From contig OX439137.1 in assembly GCA_949318235.1 (NCBI GenBank), positions 23,795,653 through 23,859,652 on the forward strand: a DNA stretch of 64,000 nucleotides, read 5' to 3'. Origin of the DNA: Ecdyonurus torrentis (Eukaryota; Arthropoda; Insecta; Ephemeroptera; Heptageniidae). Both the position numbers and the translations under genes were made by a program. The notes under the pieces are model-generated. The model ran no database searches, was not told the DNA's origin, and saw nothing but the letters and a program-made list of their open reading frames with translations. Below are positions 50,731 to 63,447 of the stretch, piece after piece; position 1 is the first letter of the stretch, and each line of letters starts with the position of its first letter.

Positions 50731-51147
50731 ATGAATGAATGAAGGAACGAACGAACGAACGAACGAACGAACGAACGAACGAACGAACGAACGAACGAAC
50801 GAACGAACGAACGAACGAACGAACGAACGAACGAACGAACGAACGAACGAACGAACGAACGAACGAACGAACGAACGAACGAACGAACGAACGAACGAAC
50901 GAACGAACGAACGAACGAACGAACGAACGAACGAACGAACGAACGAACGAACGAACGAACGAACGAACGAACGAACGAACGAACGAACGAACGAACGAAC
51001 GAACGAACGAACGAACGAACGAACGAACGAACGAACGAACGAACGAACGAACGAACGAACGAACGAACGAACGAACGAACGAACGAACGAACGAACGAAC
51101 GAACGAACGAACGAACGAACGAACGAACGAACGAACGAACGAACGAA
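50731..51147. repeat. (GAAC)n tetranucleotide array, about 400 bp
   Basis: Three GAAT units and one GAAG pass into about 100 perfect GAAC units. The array contains no stop in several frames on both strands, which creates the Asn-Glu-Arg-Thr and Ser-Phe-Val-Arg repeat frames. These are artefacts. The high regularity implies recent expansion. Confidence 0.98.
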
Positions 51148-51169
51148 TTCTTGTTCAAATCAATTCTTT

Positions 51170-51179
51170 GCTCTCTCTC

Positions 51180-51252
<73 letters not shown>
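51170..51252. repeat. (CT)n microsatellite
   Basis: About 40 CT units with a single GT (CTGTCT) near 51187. Confidence 0.97.
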
Positions 51253-51254
<2 letters not shown>

Positions 51255-52545
51255 ACTCATTAGAAGCACAAGAACAAATCATGTTTAGTTGTATTTTTGG
51301 ATTAAAGAAAAGTACGAATGAAAGCCACGTATATTGTGGTAATAACGTTCAATGTAACATTAATGAGACTATTCAAACATCCCCGTCTTGAAATAATACG
51401 CAGGAGCTTGACAGTAAATTTTATAAGGATTTGTGACATCATTTTGTAACGTGAATAAGATAATTTTAAATAAAATTAATTTAATTTTATCTTTTGCTAC
51501 TAAATTTGATATTTAAAATTCATATGGTATCTTGTCGCTTTACCAAATATGATTTCAATTTTAAACTTTAAAAAGAGCTAAGATAGTTTGTGTGTAAGTT
51601 TTAAATTCGCAAGGAAAAATGTTTCCTATAACATACAAAATATATAATAATTAAAATCATAAAAAGCTTGGTAATAAATTTTGTTGTTGCTTAGTTTGCA
51701 TAAAGGTGACTGTTAATAAGCTTTGTTAAAGGTCTTTTTTAGTTGAAACAAGAAAAAAAAAATTCTTTATAGCACTCTCATTAAAATATTTAATGACGGT
51801 AACGTGAATTAAGTTTATAAAGAAACGCGTAAGTATTATGAGTTGATGTTGTAAAAAAAGGCTATAAGTTCTAAATATTTAAACAAAAAACAAAAACAGT
51901 ACATCATGTAGATTTAAAAACCAACAACAAAAAATAAAGGGTGGCTTCATTTTTTTAAAAATATATTAATTAAAAATAATAAGGCTAAAAATGAGGTACT
52001 TTGATGAAAAATTCTCGGAAAAAAAAAAGATCTACCAGATCTAAGTAAATAAATATACCATAGCATTATTTAGCATTATTACTCCGTTCCATTTATTTCT
52101 TGTTAGATACGATTTAACTGAGACTCTAACAAAGGTGACGATTAAACCTAGCGCACTATACCTTTACTTTAATTTTAGCTTTACATAAGCTGATAGCCAA
52201 AGCAACCTGAGTCAATCTAGTGATCTGCAAGCTAGTGCTTAAAATAGCCGATTAATATCGGCTTTTACGATCACATTGGCCCTTTTATTTGATCTTTCAA
52301 GAGGGCACGAATAAAATAATTCAATACACAACTATTAATTTTATAAAAAATTACGTGAAATCAGCATTTGTCTATTTGGCGTTACAATTGAGTTTCAGGT
52401 TCAATTTTTTTATGAATTAAAATAGCATGTTTATAGATCCGTAGAGGGGCTAACCTTAGATGAAAGAACTTTATTTATACCTTTTTATTACAATTATTTC
52501 TTCCAGTTTATATTTTCATAGTTTTTTTCTTATATATAGATAAAA
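51255..52545. other. Gene-free AT-rich stretch
   Basis: No gene or repeat boundary recognised. Confidence 0.4.
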
Positions 52546-52551
52546 AGCATC

Positions 52552-52780
52552 ATGACGCCATAATACCTTTCGGTGTATGCCAGGATTAAACTTTTTCAGT
52601 ATGGGCTTTAGTGTATGATCTGAGGCTTACCAGATCTCAGGCTCAATCCGCTAACACACTCTTCTGGGCTCGACTACTAGACTTGGACTGACTCTTGGAA
52701 AACCAAGATTTGACAGCATTCGCATTAGCAAGAAGTATGGTCGACCTACCATCACAGCCACACCATCAGTCTTTGTATTA
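52552..52780 (-). mobile_element. SINE body, head missing
   Basis: It aligns with the body of the 5S-headed SINE at 48690-48920, for example in CTTCTGGGCTCGACTA, AAAACCAAG and CCATCAGTCTTTGTA as read on the plus strand. It stops exactly where the 5S-derived head would begin, so it is a 5'-truncated copy. It ends toward 52552 with GGCGTCATGATG and then a T-rich tail. Confidence 0.85.
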
Positions 52781-52784
52781 TAGT

Positions 52785-52933
52785 TTATCTTATATAGATA
52801 ATTACTTAAACCACACAATTAATATTATATTTAACAAAAGTAGATTACAATACCATCAATAAAATATCAATTAATTTCAATATAATTGATTAGCCAGACG
52901 TTAAACCAACTCAAATAAAAGCTTTTCTACTCC

Positions 52934-52980
<47 letters not shown>

Positions 52981-54125
52981 AAATATTAATGTGATTTATG
53001 TTAGGTTTTGCAAATGGTTTTATTATTTGCTTTCAATATTATTTATTGATTTTCCATTAGTAAAATAATGAAAGAGGGGAACAAAGTGTGTTGCTAGTCA
53101 TTTTTAAGCCACAGGTTTTTATTAAATGTAAAATTTTAAACCGGAATTTGTTTAATAAATAAGCTTTTTTTAAAATTTGGAAATTAAAAAAAAAAAAAAG
53201 AAGTGTCAGTTTTAACACTTTTTCATTATTATTTTTATCCCATGCTTAAGATTTTTTTAAAATTTAAAAATTAAAAAACCAAAAAATTAAGTAAATTCTA
53301 TCTAACGTAAGTTACGTTTTATCCCCAACACATATATGGCACATTTACTCACCACATTCAAAATAGCTTACTAACAAACACTAAAATTGATTACATCAAT
53401 TTCAGATGTTTGACAATATTGATAAATATTAAATAAAAAATAACAATATACTGTAGTTATATGAAAAGTTTAAGTTACATGCATTCCATGACGACGCGCA
53501 GCATTCTGGAGGTGTACTGTAAAATGTATATTATTGTCTAGCTTGTCTATATATTTCCACGGTTTCTCTTTAGTCTATCATGGTGAATGACAGACTGTGT
53601 GTTTAGCAAAGTTTTAGTTTAGTAACTTTGTGAAATTCAAAAGTAAAAAATTATTTTCAAGCTGAAATTTGGTACACGCATTCCAGAAAATTTACTTCAC
53701 CACCTAAAAAAGTTCCTAAATAACTTCCAGGTACATCATGGCCAAACTTGTGTTTGTCCCGTTTTTTTTTTCAAAAATATAAAAAAAAAAACGTTGTGCT
53801 CTAGATTATTCATTAAGATATCAATCGAAAGCTTACTTAACTCAGCTTTGACGCGTATAAAAATATTTATTTAATATAATTTACATAATCACTTTTTGTT
53901 TCAACTATCAGTAATCAGGAACTTTTTATCAGACAATTGTTTCGCAATTAAGCTTCATATAAATGCGATGAACAATTTTATAAAGAATACGATGTATTTT
54001 GCTTCATTTTGTTGACTTATTTTGTTCGCTTTTAATTATTTATTAATTATTTTATTGTAATTATTTTTTGCTATTGAAATGAGGAAAGTTTAATTCAAAA
54101 ATTATTATTTTAGATTAAGCTATAC
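52785..54125. other. Gene-free AT-rich stretch
   Basis: (CT)n 52936-52978. The patch 53470-53560 may be related to 44470-44560. No gene. Confidence 0.4.
52936..52978. repeat. (CT)n microsatellite
   Basis: About 21 CT units. Confidence 0.97.
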
Positions 54126-54129
54126 GAAC

Positions 54130-54835
54130 ATTTTATTGTTTCTCATGCATTTATATAAGTTTGTATTACTCTTGTGATACTATGATGATATTATTATTCA
54201 TTTTAGAGGCAGAAACTTTGATTATTATAATCATTTTTTAATAAAAGTAGTGATTAATTGCTTAAAAGGTAAAAATATTTTAAAATTTAAATTTCCGTCC
54301 GCATCCTAAATAAAGTTGTTGTGCTCTTGACCTTTGCCTATGATGAGAGTTGTGGGTAAAGGACGAGATGATGTCTTCGTTTGAGGGAAAATAATTTGAA
54401 TCATTTGTAAGAGTGATGCATTAGACGATAAGGTTCTGTAGGGGGCCCCATATGTCTGGTGTTCTAGAGTGAAATTAGAGGACAGTTTCCCATGAGCTGC
54501 CTAGGATCTTCTAGCTTAGGATTTTCACGAATATCAGTCGACGTGGTTACGGAGCTTCATTCTCGGAGTAATGGACTATATTTGCCGCGAGCATAATGCT
54601 TGCTTGCCCCTTTGGTGATCTGGCCGGCCGGAATACTAGCAATATTGAAAGTTACTTTATCGAATTGTCGTGATAGATGTGGGGGTTGTTGCAGCTGCAT
54701 ACAGACTAAAAGTTTGCTGCGCTTATACATTGAGTGTGTTGGTTGTCGTTAAGTAGCTCTTGATTGACAGGTGACTATGCATTGGGCCTGCTTCAAATAG
54801 AAGGACAAGTACGACCTTTTTGTAAAAATGTGCTT
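54130..54835 (-). repeat. G+C-richer duplicated segment, copy 2 (inverted partner at 33604-34310)
   Basis: The reverse complement of copy 1, about 20 kb away. Substitutions are concentrated in the part homologous to 33604-33780 and at the opposite edge of the core. The middle stretch of about 330 bp is identical. The open frame seen in copy 1 is closed by a stop here. Adjacent to its right end is an A-rich, GAAA-rich run (54884-54949). Confidence 0.85.
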
Positions 54836-54839
54836 TTTA

Positions 54840-55510
54840 AGTCGATAGGACGATGTTTTGATGGGACACGTAGCACAAGCAAAAAAAAAAAAAATTGGGA
54901 AAAAATTGGAAAAAAAAAAAGAAAAGAAAGAAAGAAAGAAAAAAAAAGCTAAATATCTAGAATAATAAATACAAAAAATTCAAAAGTTGCATGAACTTAT
55001 GAAATCGTTTTTAAACCTTTACAAATTGACTTTGACTTTATTGCATGTCCCGAACACAAAACATACGATATTCTAACACCATTAATGTAAAAAGGATAAT
55101 GGTCCATTATACAGCTCAGATTCCCTATACTTTAGTATAAAATGCCATTCTTTATTTCATTCATGACCTCAAACTGATGGAATAATTGGCCTAATCCTAT
55201 TATCTTTAAATTTAATCCTATTTAGATCCTCAAATCTGCTAGCTAGTGCAGTTCACTTTTAATCTAATTTATTTACTATAGGAAAGTTTAACTTAAGAAT
55301 CTTTAAGATTTTTTGTGCTTTATGTTATGAATTTTAATCAATAAATAAGTATAAGAAAATTTTTAAAATCTGTTTGCTGTTAACATTTTATTTATCATAA
55401 ATTACGTATCGGTTTATCTTTTTGATTTTGTTTCCCCCATTATTAGTATTTGGTTTGTTTTCATTAAAACTTTGAAAATACTCAACATTGTTGATTTGCT
55501 TTTAAATATT
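54840..55510. other. Gene-free AT-rich stretch
   Basis: It begins with an A/GAAA-rich low-complexity run to 54949. Nothing else recognised. Confidence 0.5.
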
Positions 55511-55514
55511 ATAT

Positions 55515-55745
55515 ATCTACACGAAAAGTATAAATTACGTAATATATGCTACATTTGTGTCATTATAGCATATAAATTATGCTAAATTAGAACAATATAA
55601 ATAATTATGGTGTGCAACATACTATTTATGCGGGATGGGTATTATACAATATTATTGTTCTATTCTATTACACAATAAATAGCATAAATTTTGTTATATT
55701 ATACAAATTGTGCTAAAAAAATGTGCATAATTATTACGTAGTTAA
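55515..55745. mobile_element. Family I AT-rich element
   Basis: ATAAATTACGTAATATATGC, TGTGTCATTATAGCATATAA and TTATGCTAAATTAGAACAAT match the reverse complement of 16075-16240. Confidence 0.6.
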
Positions 55746-55907
55746 TTTTTTCATCGCATGTTTTATACAAAATCATAGCAAATCTGAATGTTCGTATACT
55801 TGTTGTACGTAATATTTTATGTTAATTTTAATACAGTCTGCAAATTTATATAATGTTGACTTATCCCGGGTAAAATCTAAATATAGAAACATGATGGTAA
55901 ACTATGA

Positions 55908-55934
55908 AGAGAGAGAGAGAGAGAGAGAGAGAGA
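55908..55934. repeat. (GA)n microsatellite
   Basis: About 13 GA units, complementary to the CT array 46 bp downstream. Confidence 0.95.
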
Positions 55935-55978
55935 AAATTTTAAGTTATAAGTTTTTACCTATATACACGTAATCCGTC

Positions 55979-56083
<105 letters not shown>

Positions 56084-56275
56084 AATTTTAATCAATAATA
56101 AACAAGTTACCTTTTCTTTCTTAAGTTTTGATGTATGAGCAAACATTTTCTTGACCATCAGTCATTTTTATATAAGATTGATGAAGAAAATTTTAAAAAC
56201 AAAATTTTATAAACTTTGAATGATGGGGTTTAATTAGATTATTTTTCACATTAAATTTTGACCAGGAGTTTATAA

Positions 56276-56358
<83 letters not shown>
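56276..56358. repeat. (TA)n microsatellite
   Basis: About 40 TA units. Confidence 0.98.
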
Positions 56359-56361
<3 letters not shown>

Positions 56362-56418
56362 TTGCTAGAAAGAGTACTTTTTTATTTTCTATACGTTTAC
56401 GATATCATATTATAATTA

Positions 56419-56707
56419 GAACACCTTGAACACAAAACTTGCATATTATCCTAACATAACTAAATATCAACATTGATTTGGCCGGAGTCATTGATTTCTT
56501 ATTTATTATCCATTCACGAAATGACAGATGTGATTTTTTGACGTAACAGCTCGTTTGTTTCCGTGCGCGTGGATCAGTGAGCTGTTACGTCATAAAACCG
56601 CATTTAATAAAACCGTCATAAATTAGAAATCAATGGCTCTGGCCAAATCAACGTTAATATTTAGGTATGTTAGGATATTAGACAAGTGTTTTTGTTCAAG
56701 GTGTTCT
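56419..56707. mobile_element. Palindromic MITE family C, copy 3 (longest arms)
   Basis: Arms of roughly 120 bp. AGAACACCTTGAACACAAAA pairs with TTTTTGTTCAAGGTGTTCT; CATTGATTTGGCCGGAGTCA pairs with TGGCTCTGGCCAAATCAACG; AACAGCTC pairs with GAGCTGTT at the hinge with GTGCGCGTGG between. The octamer has decayed to TGACGTAA on the left and TTACGTCA on the right. Confidence 0.85.
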
Positions 56708-56709
56708 AC

Positions 56710-56767
56710 GCCTTTAATTAATAATAATAAAAAATTGCATTTAAAATTTCATCATCTCTTTTTTATT

Positions 56768-56852
<85 letters not shown>

Positions 56853-57480
56853 CTTTTTTCTTAATTTTTCAAATAATTTTCAATAATTATGTTTAATTGA
56901 AACAAAATATAAGAAAATGTAAAATGCTTTTAATAATTAATAATTTTGCTTAAAAGAAATTTTGCGTTTACTAAAGTATTTTACTTAATTTGCTATTTAT
57001 TTGTAATGCTTTTCAAAAACCATGAAAAGTACACATCAAGTTAGTTCAATTAAACTTTAATTACATTTAAGTATTTTTACACTTTCAGTCAAAAAGTCTA
57101 CGTATATTAATATATTTGAATATTGACTTATAAGACCTATGTCAATAGTTTATATTTAACTTTTGAATGAAACATCTAAAGTTTAAGATTGGTTTTGAAA
57201 ATTATTTAGAAATCAATAGATAAGTAACTTCTATTTCTGATTGCTTTAATTATATCCCGGTTTCTTCCTCATCCAATGAATATAACTTATATTATAAATT
57301 TATAGCCAAATATTAAATATAAAAAAAAATCTCATCATTTAGATTGGATATTAAATAAGTTACAAGTTTCATCAATAAACTCAAAATTAATTTTATACAC
57401 GATATAGAAAGTGTGATTTAATGTTGAAATTAGTAGTTCTTATATTATGGTTCATGAAAAGTTTTTCTTGCTGATGACGC
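56710..57480. other. Gene-free AT-rich stretch
   Basis: It contains the TA array at 56772-56850. No gene. Confidence 0.6.
56772..56850. repeat. (TA)n microsatellite
   Basis: About 39 TA units, 65 bp after the palindromic element. Confidence 0.98.
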
Positions 57481-57486
57481 AAAGGG

Positions 57487-57571
<85 letters not shown>

Positions 57572-57784
57572 GTCTCTCTGTCTCTGTCTCTGTCTCTGTC
57601 TCTGTCTCTGTCTCTGTCTCTGTCTCTGTCTCTGTCTCTGTCTCTGTCTCTGTCTCTGTCTCTGTCTCTGTCTCTGTCTCTGTCTCTGTCTCTGTCTCTG
57701 TCTCTGTCTCTGTCTCTGTCTCTGTCTCTGTCTCTGTCTCTGTCTCTGTCTCTGTCTCTGTCTCTGTCTCTGTCTCTGTCTCTG

Positions 57785-57858
<74 letters not shown>
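57487..57858. repeat. Compound (CT)n-(GTCTCT)n-(CT)n array
   Basis: About 79 bp of CT, then roughly 240 bp of the hexamer GTCTCT (57566-57808) and about 50 bp of CT. A GTCTCTCT variant unit lies near 57572. The hexamer is bracketed on both sides by the dinucleotide it was probably derived from. The Thr-Glu and Leu-Cys repeat frames are artefacts. Confidence 0.98.
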
Positions 57859-57862
<4 letters not shown>

Positions 57863-57937
57863 TACTAAAAAAAAAAAAAAACTAAAACGATATCCACGTA
57901 TGAACACATTCTCATAAAAGGTAGTTTTTGTCAAACT

Positions 57938-58182
57938 TACACGGAAAAATAAATTACTACTTATGGCACGTATATTGTACGTAAATGAATACTGTATTTT
58001 GCAATAGGTACACTTTAATTTAAAATAGGTAGTAATAAACTACAATATCACCTAATATAAGTAATTAACACTCTTCGTTGTATATTTTACCTGCATTAGG
58101 TATTATTGTAATATAATAATATCCAGTTAAGCTAATGTCTACTTATATTGAAATTTACAGGATTTTGTATACTTGCCTAAAG
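57938..58182 (+). mobile_element. Family J element, uninterrupted copy
   Basis: It begins ACACGGAAAAATAAATTAC and contains TTTTGCAATAGGTACACTTT, GGTATTATTGTAATATAATA and AATGTCTACTTATATTG. It is the empty-site counterpart of the SINE-interrupted copy at 42474-43095. Confidence 0.7.
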
Positions 58183-58610
58183 AAGATTTTTTTTTTTTTT
58201 TTTTTGTAACTTTAAATCTAAATTCAAATTAGTTTTGAAGCCAAATTGAGGTCAAGAAAGGTAGAAAATATACCAAACATAAGAATATTTAAAATAAATA
58301 AATTGTAACATAATATTAATGATAAAAAGTAAAAACTATTATACAAATTTAGACCAAATATTAATTTTATTACAAAATGTAAAAAAATAATAATAATGCA
58401 TGTACTGTACGTATAACATATTAAAAATATATACTTTTTTTTAAACTAAAATGTGTTTTAAAAATCTGATAAAAAAATCTTTTTTTATATAAAAAGCCAC
58501 ATAAAATTACATACCGTAAATATGAGTAAAAAGTTAAATTTTTAATTTAATATGGGTGAAAAATTTCATATTGTTTTTTAATGTTTTTTTATCGTGCAGA
58601 GAGAGGTACA

Positions 58611-58629
58611 GAGCGAGAGCGAGAGCGAG

Positions 58630-58669
<40 letters not shown>
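58611..58669. repeat. (GAGAGC)n to (GA)n array
   Basis: Four GAGCGA-type hexamer units followed by about 19 GA units. Confidence 0.95.
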
Positions 58670-58671
<2 letters not shown>

Positions 58672-58932
58672 AACATGGCTAAATTATTTATATATTTACG
58701 TCATTTGGTATAGAATAGAAGTGTATACGTTTACCTAAACATTGACGAACCCTATAGTTTATAAGGCAAATATATTTCATCAATATAAATTTTATCTCAT
58801 TGAGTTTTCCATAATTTAAGCTTTTATATAAATCGTTGAAAGCTTTTTCTACTTCATTTATTTTACGTCTTACAATTTTAATTAGAGTTGGGTTTATTGG
58901 AATTTAATTGTAGTAAAGAAGACTAGAGACAG

Positions 58933-58937
<5 letters not shown>

Positions 58938-59026
<89 letters not shown>
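58938..59026. repeat. (GA)n microsatellite
   Basis: About 44 GA units. Confidence 0.98.
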
Positions 59027-59028
<2 letters not shown>

Positions 59029-59170
59029 GTCACTTTTTTATCCTCCATTAATACGAAAGAATTCTCATTACGAAGATTTCTTTCAAACATTTTTTTACGT
59101 CATTTCCTTTCCCCACCCACATTATTTTTAATTCCATTAAACGGATAATAAAATTTTCACATAATATTTT

Positions 59171-59319
<149 letters not shown>

Positions 59320-59530
59320 ACTTTGCATGCAGAACGATCAAATAAACAAACATTGCTAAATGTTAAGGGATTAGGTCAATGACTAAAAATATACACTCAT
59401 GGGAAAAACATGATTATCGAATTAAACTTGAAACATTTTTTTTTTATAATTTTATATACAATATTTTTTAACCTCATTCGTGGTATGAAATACAGTGTAC
59501 ATCTAATTTTTATAATAAATGAATTTTGAT

Positions 59531-60025
59531 CAGACTTTGGCAGTAACGTCGTTACAAGTAACGAAGTAATTACGTAATTTCACTACTTTTTGTTAAAAAA
59601 TAACATAACGGCACTACGTTTTAGTAGCAGTAACGAGTAACGGTCACGCGTTACTTTTTCAAGTCATTTTATATATGTAACGACACTACTTTCTAATATT
59701 TTAAGCACTAAAAGAAATAAGCTTTTAAATCTATATAAATAAATAAATGTGCTTTCGTCATTATATAATAACTTAAAATTACTGTTATGATTTTGATTTA
59801 AATATCTCTATTTATAATTTATCGAAAAGAACAACAATATTTTTAATATGATTTTGAAAATATTTTTATTTATTACGAAAATATTTGAAGTAAATAAAGT
59901 AAAGTAACTCTAAAAGTAACTTCACTAATTTTAAGAGTAGTGAGTAGCGTAATTACTATTTCGTAAAGTAGTAAATAAGTAACGTAACGAAGTTACAAAA
60001 AATCAGTAATGTGACCAAGTCAGGG
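59531..60025. mobile_element. hAT-like palindromic MITE
   Basis: The left end CAGACTTTGGCAGTAACG and the right end, read inward, CTGACTTGGTCACATTACTG are related inverted termini. Both arms are full of GTAACG motifs (GTAACGAAGTAATTACGT, AAGTAACGTAACGAAGTTAC) and a central GTAACGGTCACGCGTTAC. CAG ends and repeated GTAAC boxes suggest hAT. No transposase is present. Confidence 0.75.
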
Positions 60026-60259
60026 GTTTTTACACTGGCCGAAATATTTCAGTATAATATATATTTTTTAATTAGTTACTATGCTAATATGTATGTATGT
60101 ATGTACACAATAATATAATTGCTAAACTTTGTCTCGATGGTTGTTTTCATCTAATTAATTTTATTACCTGCAACTTTTCTTCTTCCTAAGGAACGAATAA
60201 AATTTAAGATTTCCTATTTCTTACACTGTTATAAAGATCCGTAATTTTACAGGAATTTA

Positions 60260-60414
60260 ATAGCAAAAGTAACATAACGGAGAGTTAAGGGATGCGTCGT
60301 TTTATTTAAAAACGGCGTTTGCTGATTTTGTAAATATTACCGTAAAAATAAGGATAAGTACGGGCAAATTGACTTACTGAAACAAACGTTCAACTCCGTA
60401 ATGCTTTTGCTAAA
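60260..60414. mobile_element. Small MITE family R
   Basis: TAGCAAAAGTAACATAACGG and AGAGTTAA at the left pair with TTCAACTCCGTAATGCTTTT and GCTAAA at the right, giving imperfect arms of about 30 bp. Confidence 0.6.
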
Positions 60415-61400
60415 GCAACTGCAGTTTTTTTCACGGCATAAATCAGTTACTGGGTTAAGACGGCCATTCTCTGTACAATTACGTTTGCTGTTATTTTACA
60501 GCAAACTTTGCTAAACTTTGTCGGATGAGAGTTCAACTGTTGCATATCCAAAAATAATTTATGCAATTGTCAGGACATATGATTTAAAATTTCAGCATTT
60601 TTCAAAACAATACATTTAAATTCTTAGTTCTTAATTCGGGAAGTCAAAAATGTCTAAGAAAATCTCGTCAAATGTTCTTTTTACTATAATGAGAAAAAAT
60701 TATTATTATTTTAATTTTTGGTGCGAAAGTTTTATTATTATTATGCATAACATTTGAAATTTAGAAATAAGTAAGAAACAAAACTAATAGTTAAATCATG
60801 AACAACTAGAGGTAAATAGACCTTTTACGGACATGTTGAAGAAAAAATCGCTTAAATAAGGCAATTTTACCACGTTGTAAAAAAATGTCTTTCTTTTCTT
60901 TCATATAATTTTGTACTTTATGTGAGGTGTGATCTAAGTTAGGATATTAAATGGCTTTACTAAAAGTCACATAAAGTTTTTTGTCTTGAAGTTTGATCTT
61001 GATTCTAAAAGCATTTTAAAAGTCTTTGGCATTTTTGCTAAAACGGAACTTAAAACTTTTGTTACGTGGGATAACTGTAAATAATACCAAAGTTGTAAAA
61101 TACGGCTTTTTTTTCAATGACCCTCAAAATTTTATTCTATTCTCTATATATATCATTTATATTGTATAAACTAATATGCTATTTTTTTACATTAATTTTC
61201 CATCAATTTTGAACGCACATAATTAAACATAACACAATAGGTGAAATCAATGTGTACAGTATTTATACTAAAAACTTGATTTCTAATGGCGTATGGCGTC
61301 AACTGAAATCTCAGTCTGTATAACCATTAGCCAATAGAAATCATTTTTTTTTTTATTAAAAAGACTGTACTTTCTTTTTTATATATTTTTTTCACCTTTC
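60415..61400. other. Gene-free AT-rich stretch
   Basis: No gene or clear repeat seen. Confidence 0.4.
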
Positions 61401-61404
61401 ATGT

Positions 61405-61820
61405 TTCTAGTATAAACTACACACAACTCTTGAGCCAGCTTCGAAATTTTTCCTCTGTTACAAACATCTGATCATGACGTCATTACATGTTTACTACGTT
61501 TATATAAGCTCGTTCTGCAAAGTCAGACTTCCGGCGCAACTTTTGTGTCGATATGTTCCTTTGTTATAACAGCAGATTATGACTTCGTTACCTGTTTACT
61601 ACGTTTATACATATGGTCGATCATTGTTATTTCTTCGTTTAGAACTTTGAACTTGATAAGAATGAAAGAAACTCCACACAAAAAAAGTTCCATGCTCTTC
61701 ATGTGACTCAATTTTTGTCAATTTTGTTAGCTCAAAAAACAAGATCAACCAATGAATGTGTCGTATTTTGTTGGTCAGCCAATCACTGTTGTTGAGATTC
61801 ACTTTACTTTACAGAACAAG
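61405..61820 (+). mobile_element. Repeat family H, copy 3
   Basis: The longest copy. It starts AAACTACACACAACTCTTGA, has CATGACGTCATTACATG (octamer at 61475), contains an internal near-duplicate of the TTTACTACGTTTATA block, and ends GAGATTCACTTTACTTTACA. Confidence 0.75.
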
Positions 61821-61822
61821 CT

Positions 61823-62020
61823 ATAGTAGGTCATTGTTATTCTTCGTTTAGAACTTTGGACCTGATAAAAATGAACAAAACTTCACCACAAAAAAGTTAG
61901 CTGCTCAACATGCGACTCACTTTTATCGACCCAAAAAACAAGATCAACCAATAAATGTGTCTTATTTTGTTGATCAGCCAATCACTGTTAATGAGATTCA
62001 CTATACTTTACAGAACAAAC
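61823..62020 (+). mobile_element. Repeat family H, copy 4 (tandem partial)
   Basis: Repeats the last 190 bp or so of the preceding copy: GGTCATTGTTATTCTTCG, AAAACAAGATCAACCAATAA, ATGAGATTCACTATACTTTA. Confidence 0.75.
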
Positions 62021-62024
62021 TTAT

Positions 62025-62685
62025 GTTTATTTATATATTCTTCTTCCCTCACCAGCTGACAAACGTACGTTATATACTTGTATTTTTACAAAGGTGGAAA
62101 TAATAAATAAAAATAATGAATTTATGAGAAGATGATTTTCATTTCCCAATTTTTAAAATTTGGCTGTTAAATAAAACAAATTTAAGTGTGGCATATTTTA
62201 GAGCCTAATATGTGCTGAGCAATATCAAAAAATGTATAAAATAAAATATTTAATGTGAATTATACAAAGTATTTTTATTAATAAAATTCTTTGTATTTCA
62301 CATGCAGGTATATCCTGTATATATCATTAAATGTATTTTACTTGTATTGTTTGATAATAAAAAATACTGATTATGTCTTCTGTGTGTGTATAATATGTAT
62401 ATAACAGTTTGTCATCTCATACAAGTAGAAATTAAACTGACATAATTATTTTTAAATAACTTCTAACTAATTTTAAGCAGTATTAATGGGTCAATTTTGT
62501 TAATGATTAGAAAGATGAAGATAAAAATCTTTGAGAAAAAACTTGGTGATTTTGTAGATAATGTTATCTTGTAATGTTAATTTGTTTTCTTGTCCTTTTT
62601 TATAATGTGTAAATAACAATAATTTCCCTTTTTTTTTTTAAAGAAAAAATAACCAAAGCTAAAAATGTATAATTGTTTGTAATAA
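62025..62685. other. Gene-free AT-rich stretch
   Basis: No gene seen. Confidence 0.4.
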
Positions 62686-62689
62686 TGCT

Positions 62690-62790
62690 ATTCATAAACC
62701 CTGTTATTTTTGCTCCTACAATGATGATTACCTATGGTTATTTAAATGAAATATGCATTTTTTTGGTGCAAGAAAAACGAAGTTACAAAC
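62690..62790. mobile_element. MITE family G, degraded copy
   Basis: CTATTCATAAACCCTGTTAT, then GCTCCTACAATGATGATTAC, CTATGGTTATTTAAATG and GCATTTTTTTGGTGCA follow the reverse order of the element at 24867-24974. Confidence 0.6.
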
Positions 62791-62794
62791 CAAA

Positions 62795-63353
62795 GTAATA
62801 CTTTTTTTTTTATGAATAATTAACTTGATTGGCTTTGCCTTTTTAATTATCCTTTTGAGCAATACTTCAATGTTTTGTGACTTGTCTGTAAAATTTTCTT
62901 GCTCAATAAATCAATATTAATATTATTATTATTATTTGGTATTTAGTGATTGTAGGATGAAAGAATTGAAAAACGGAAATTTTTATTTTTGATTTTTTGA
63001 TTTAATGAATTTGCTACAATGTAAAAATTTGCACGGAAGCATGTCGAATACGTAACTAACATGTCAAAAAACATAATTTTGAATTTAACTCTAATAGTAG
63101 AACTGTTTAAAAAGTGATTACTATAATGTTACAAGAAAAAAAAATACCATCACGTTTGTACATAAAAGTAAAGAAATGATGATAAAAACTTGCCTGAGAG
63201 AAAAAAGAAAGATTGGCACCAATCTCCTGAGGGTTTTTTACCTGTATATTTTCACATAAAAAAAAGTGTAAACTCATCGATTTCTTTCACAACAAGAATG
63301 TTTTGTAACATTACGAGTCATCAAGTAACGTATAAAAGATGGAAATAAAAAAA

Positions 63354-63447
<94 letters not shown>

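Noticed and set aside
50735..51391. Long repeat-protein frames (Asn-Glu-Arg-Thr, Ser-Phe-Val-Arg)
   Set aside because: They are translations of a GAAC microsatellite plus a CT array, open on both strands at once; there is no protein signal.
57393..57917. 155-156 codon Thr-Glu and Leu-Cys repeat frames
   Set aside because: Direct translation of the GTCTCT/CT array.
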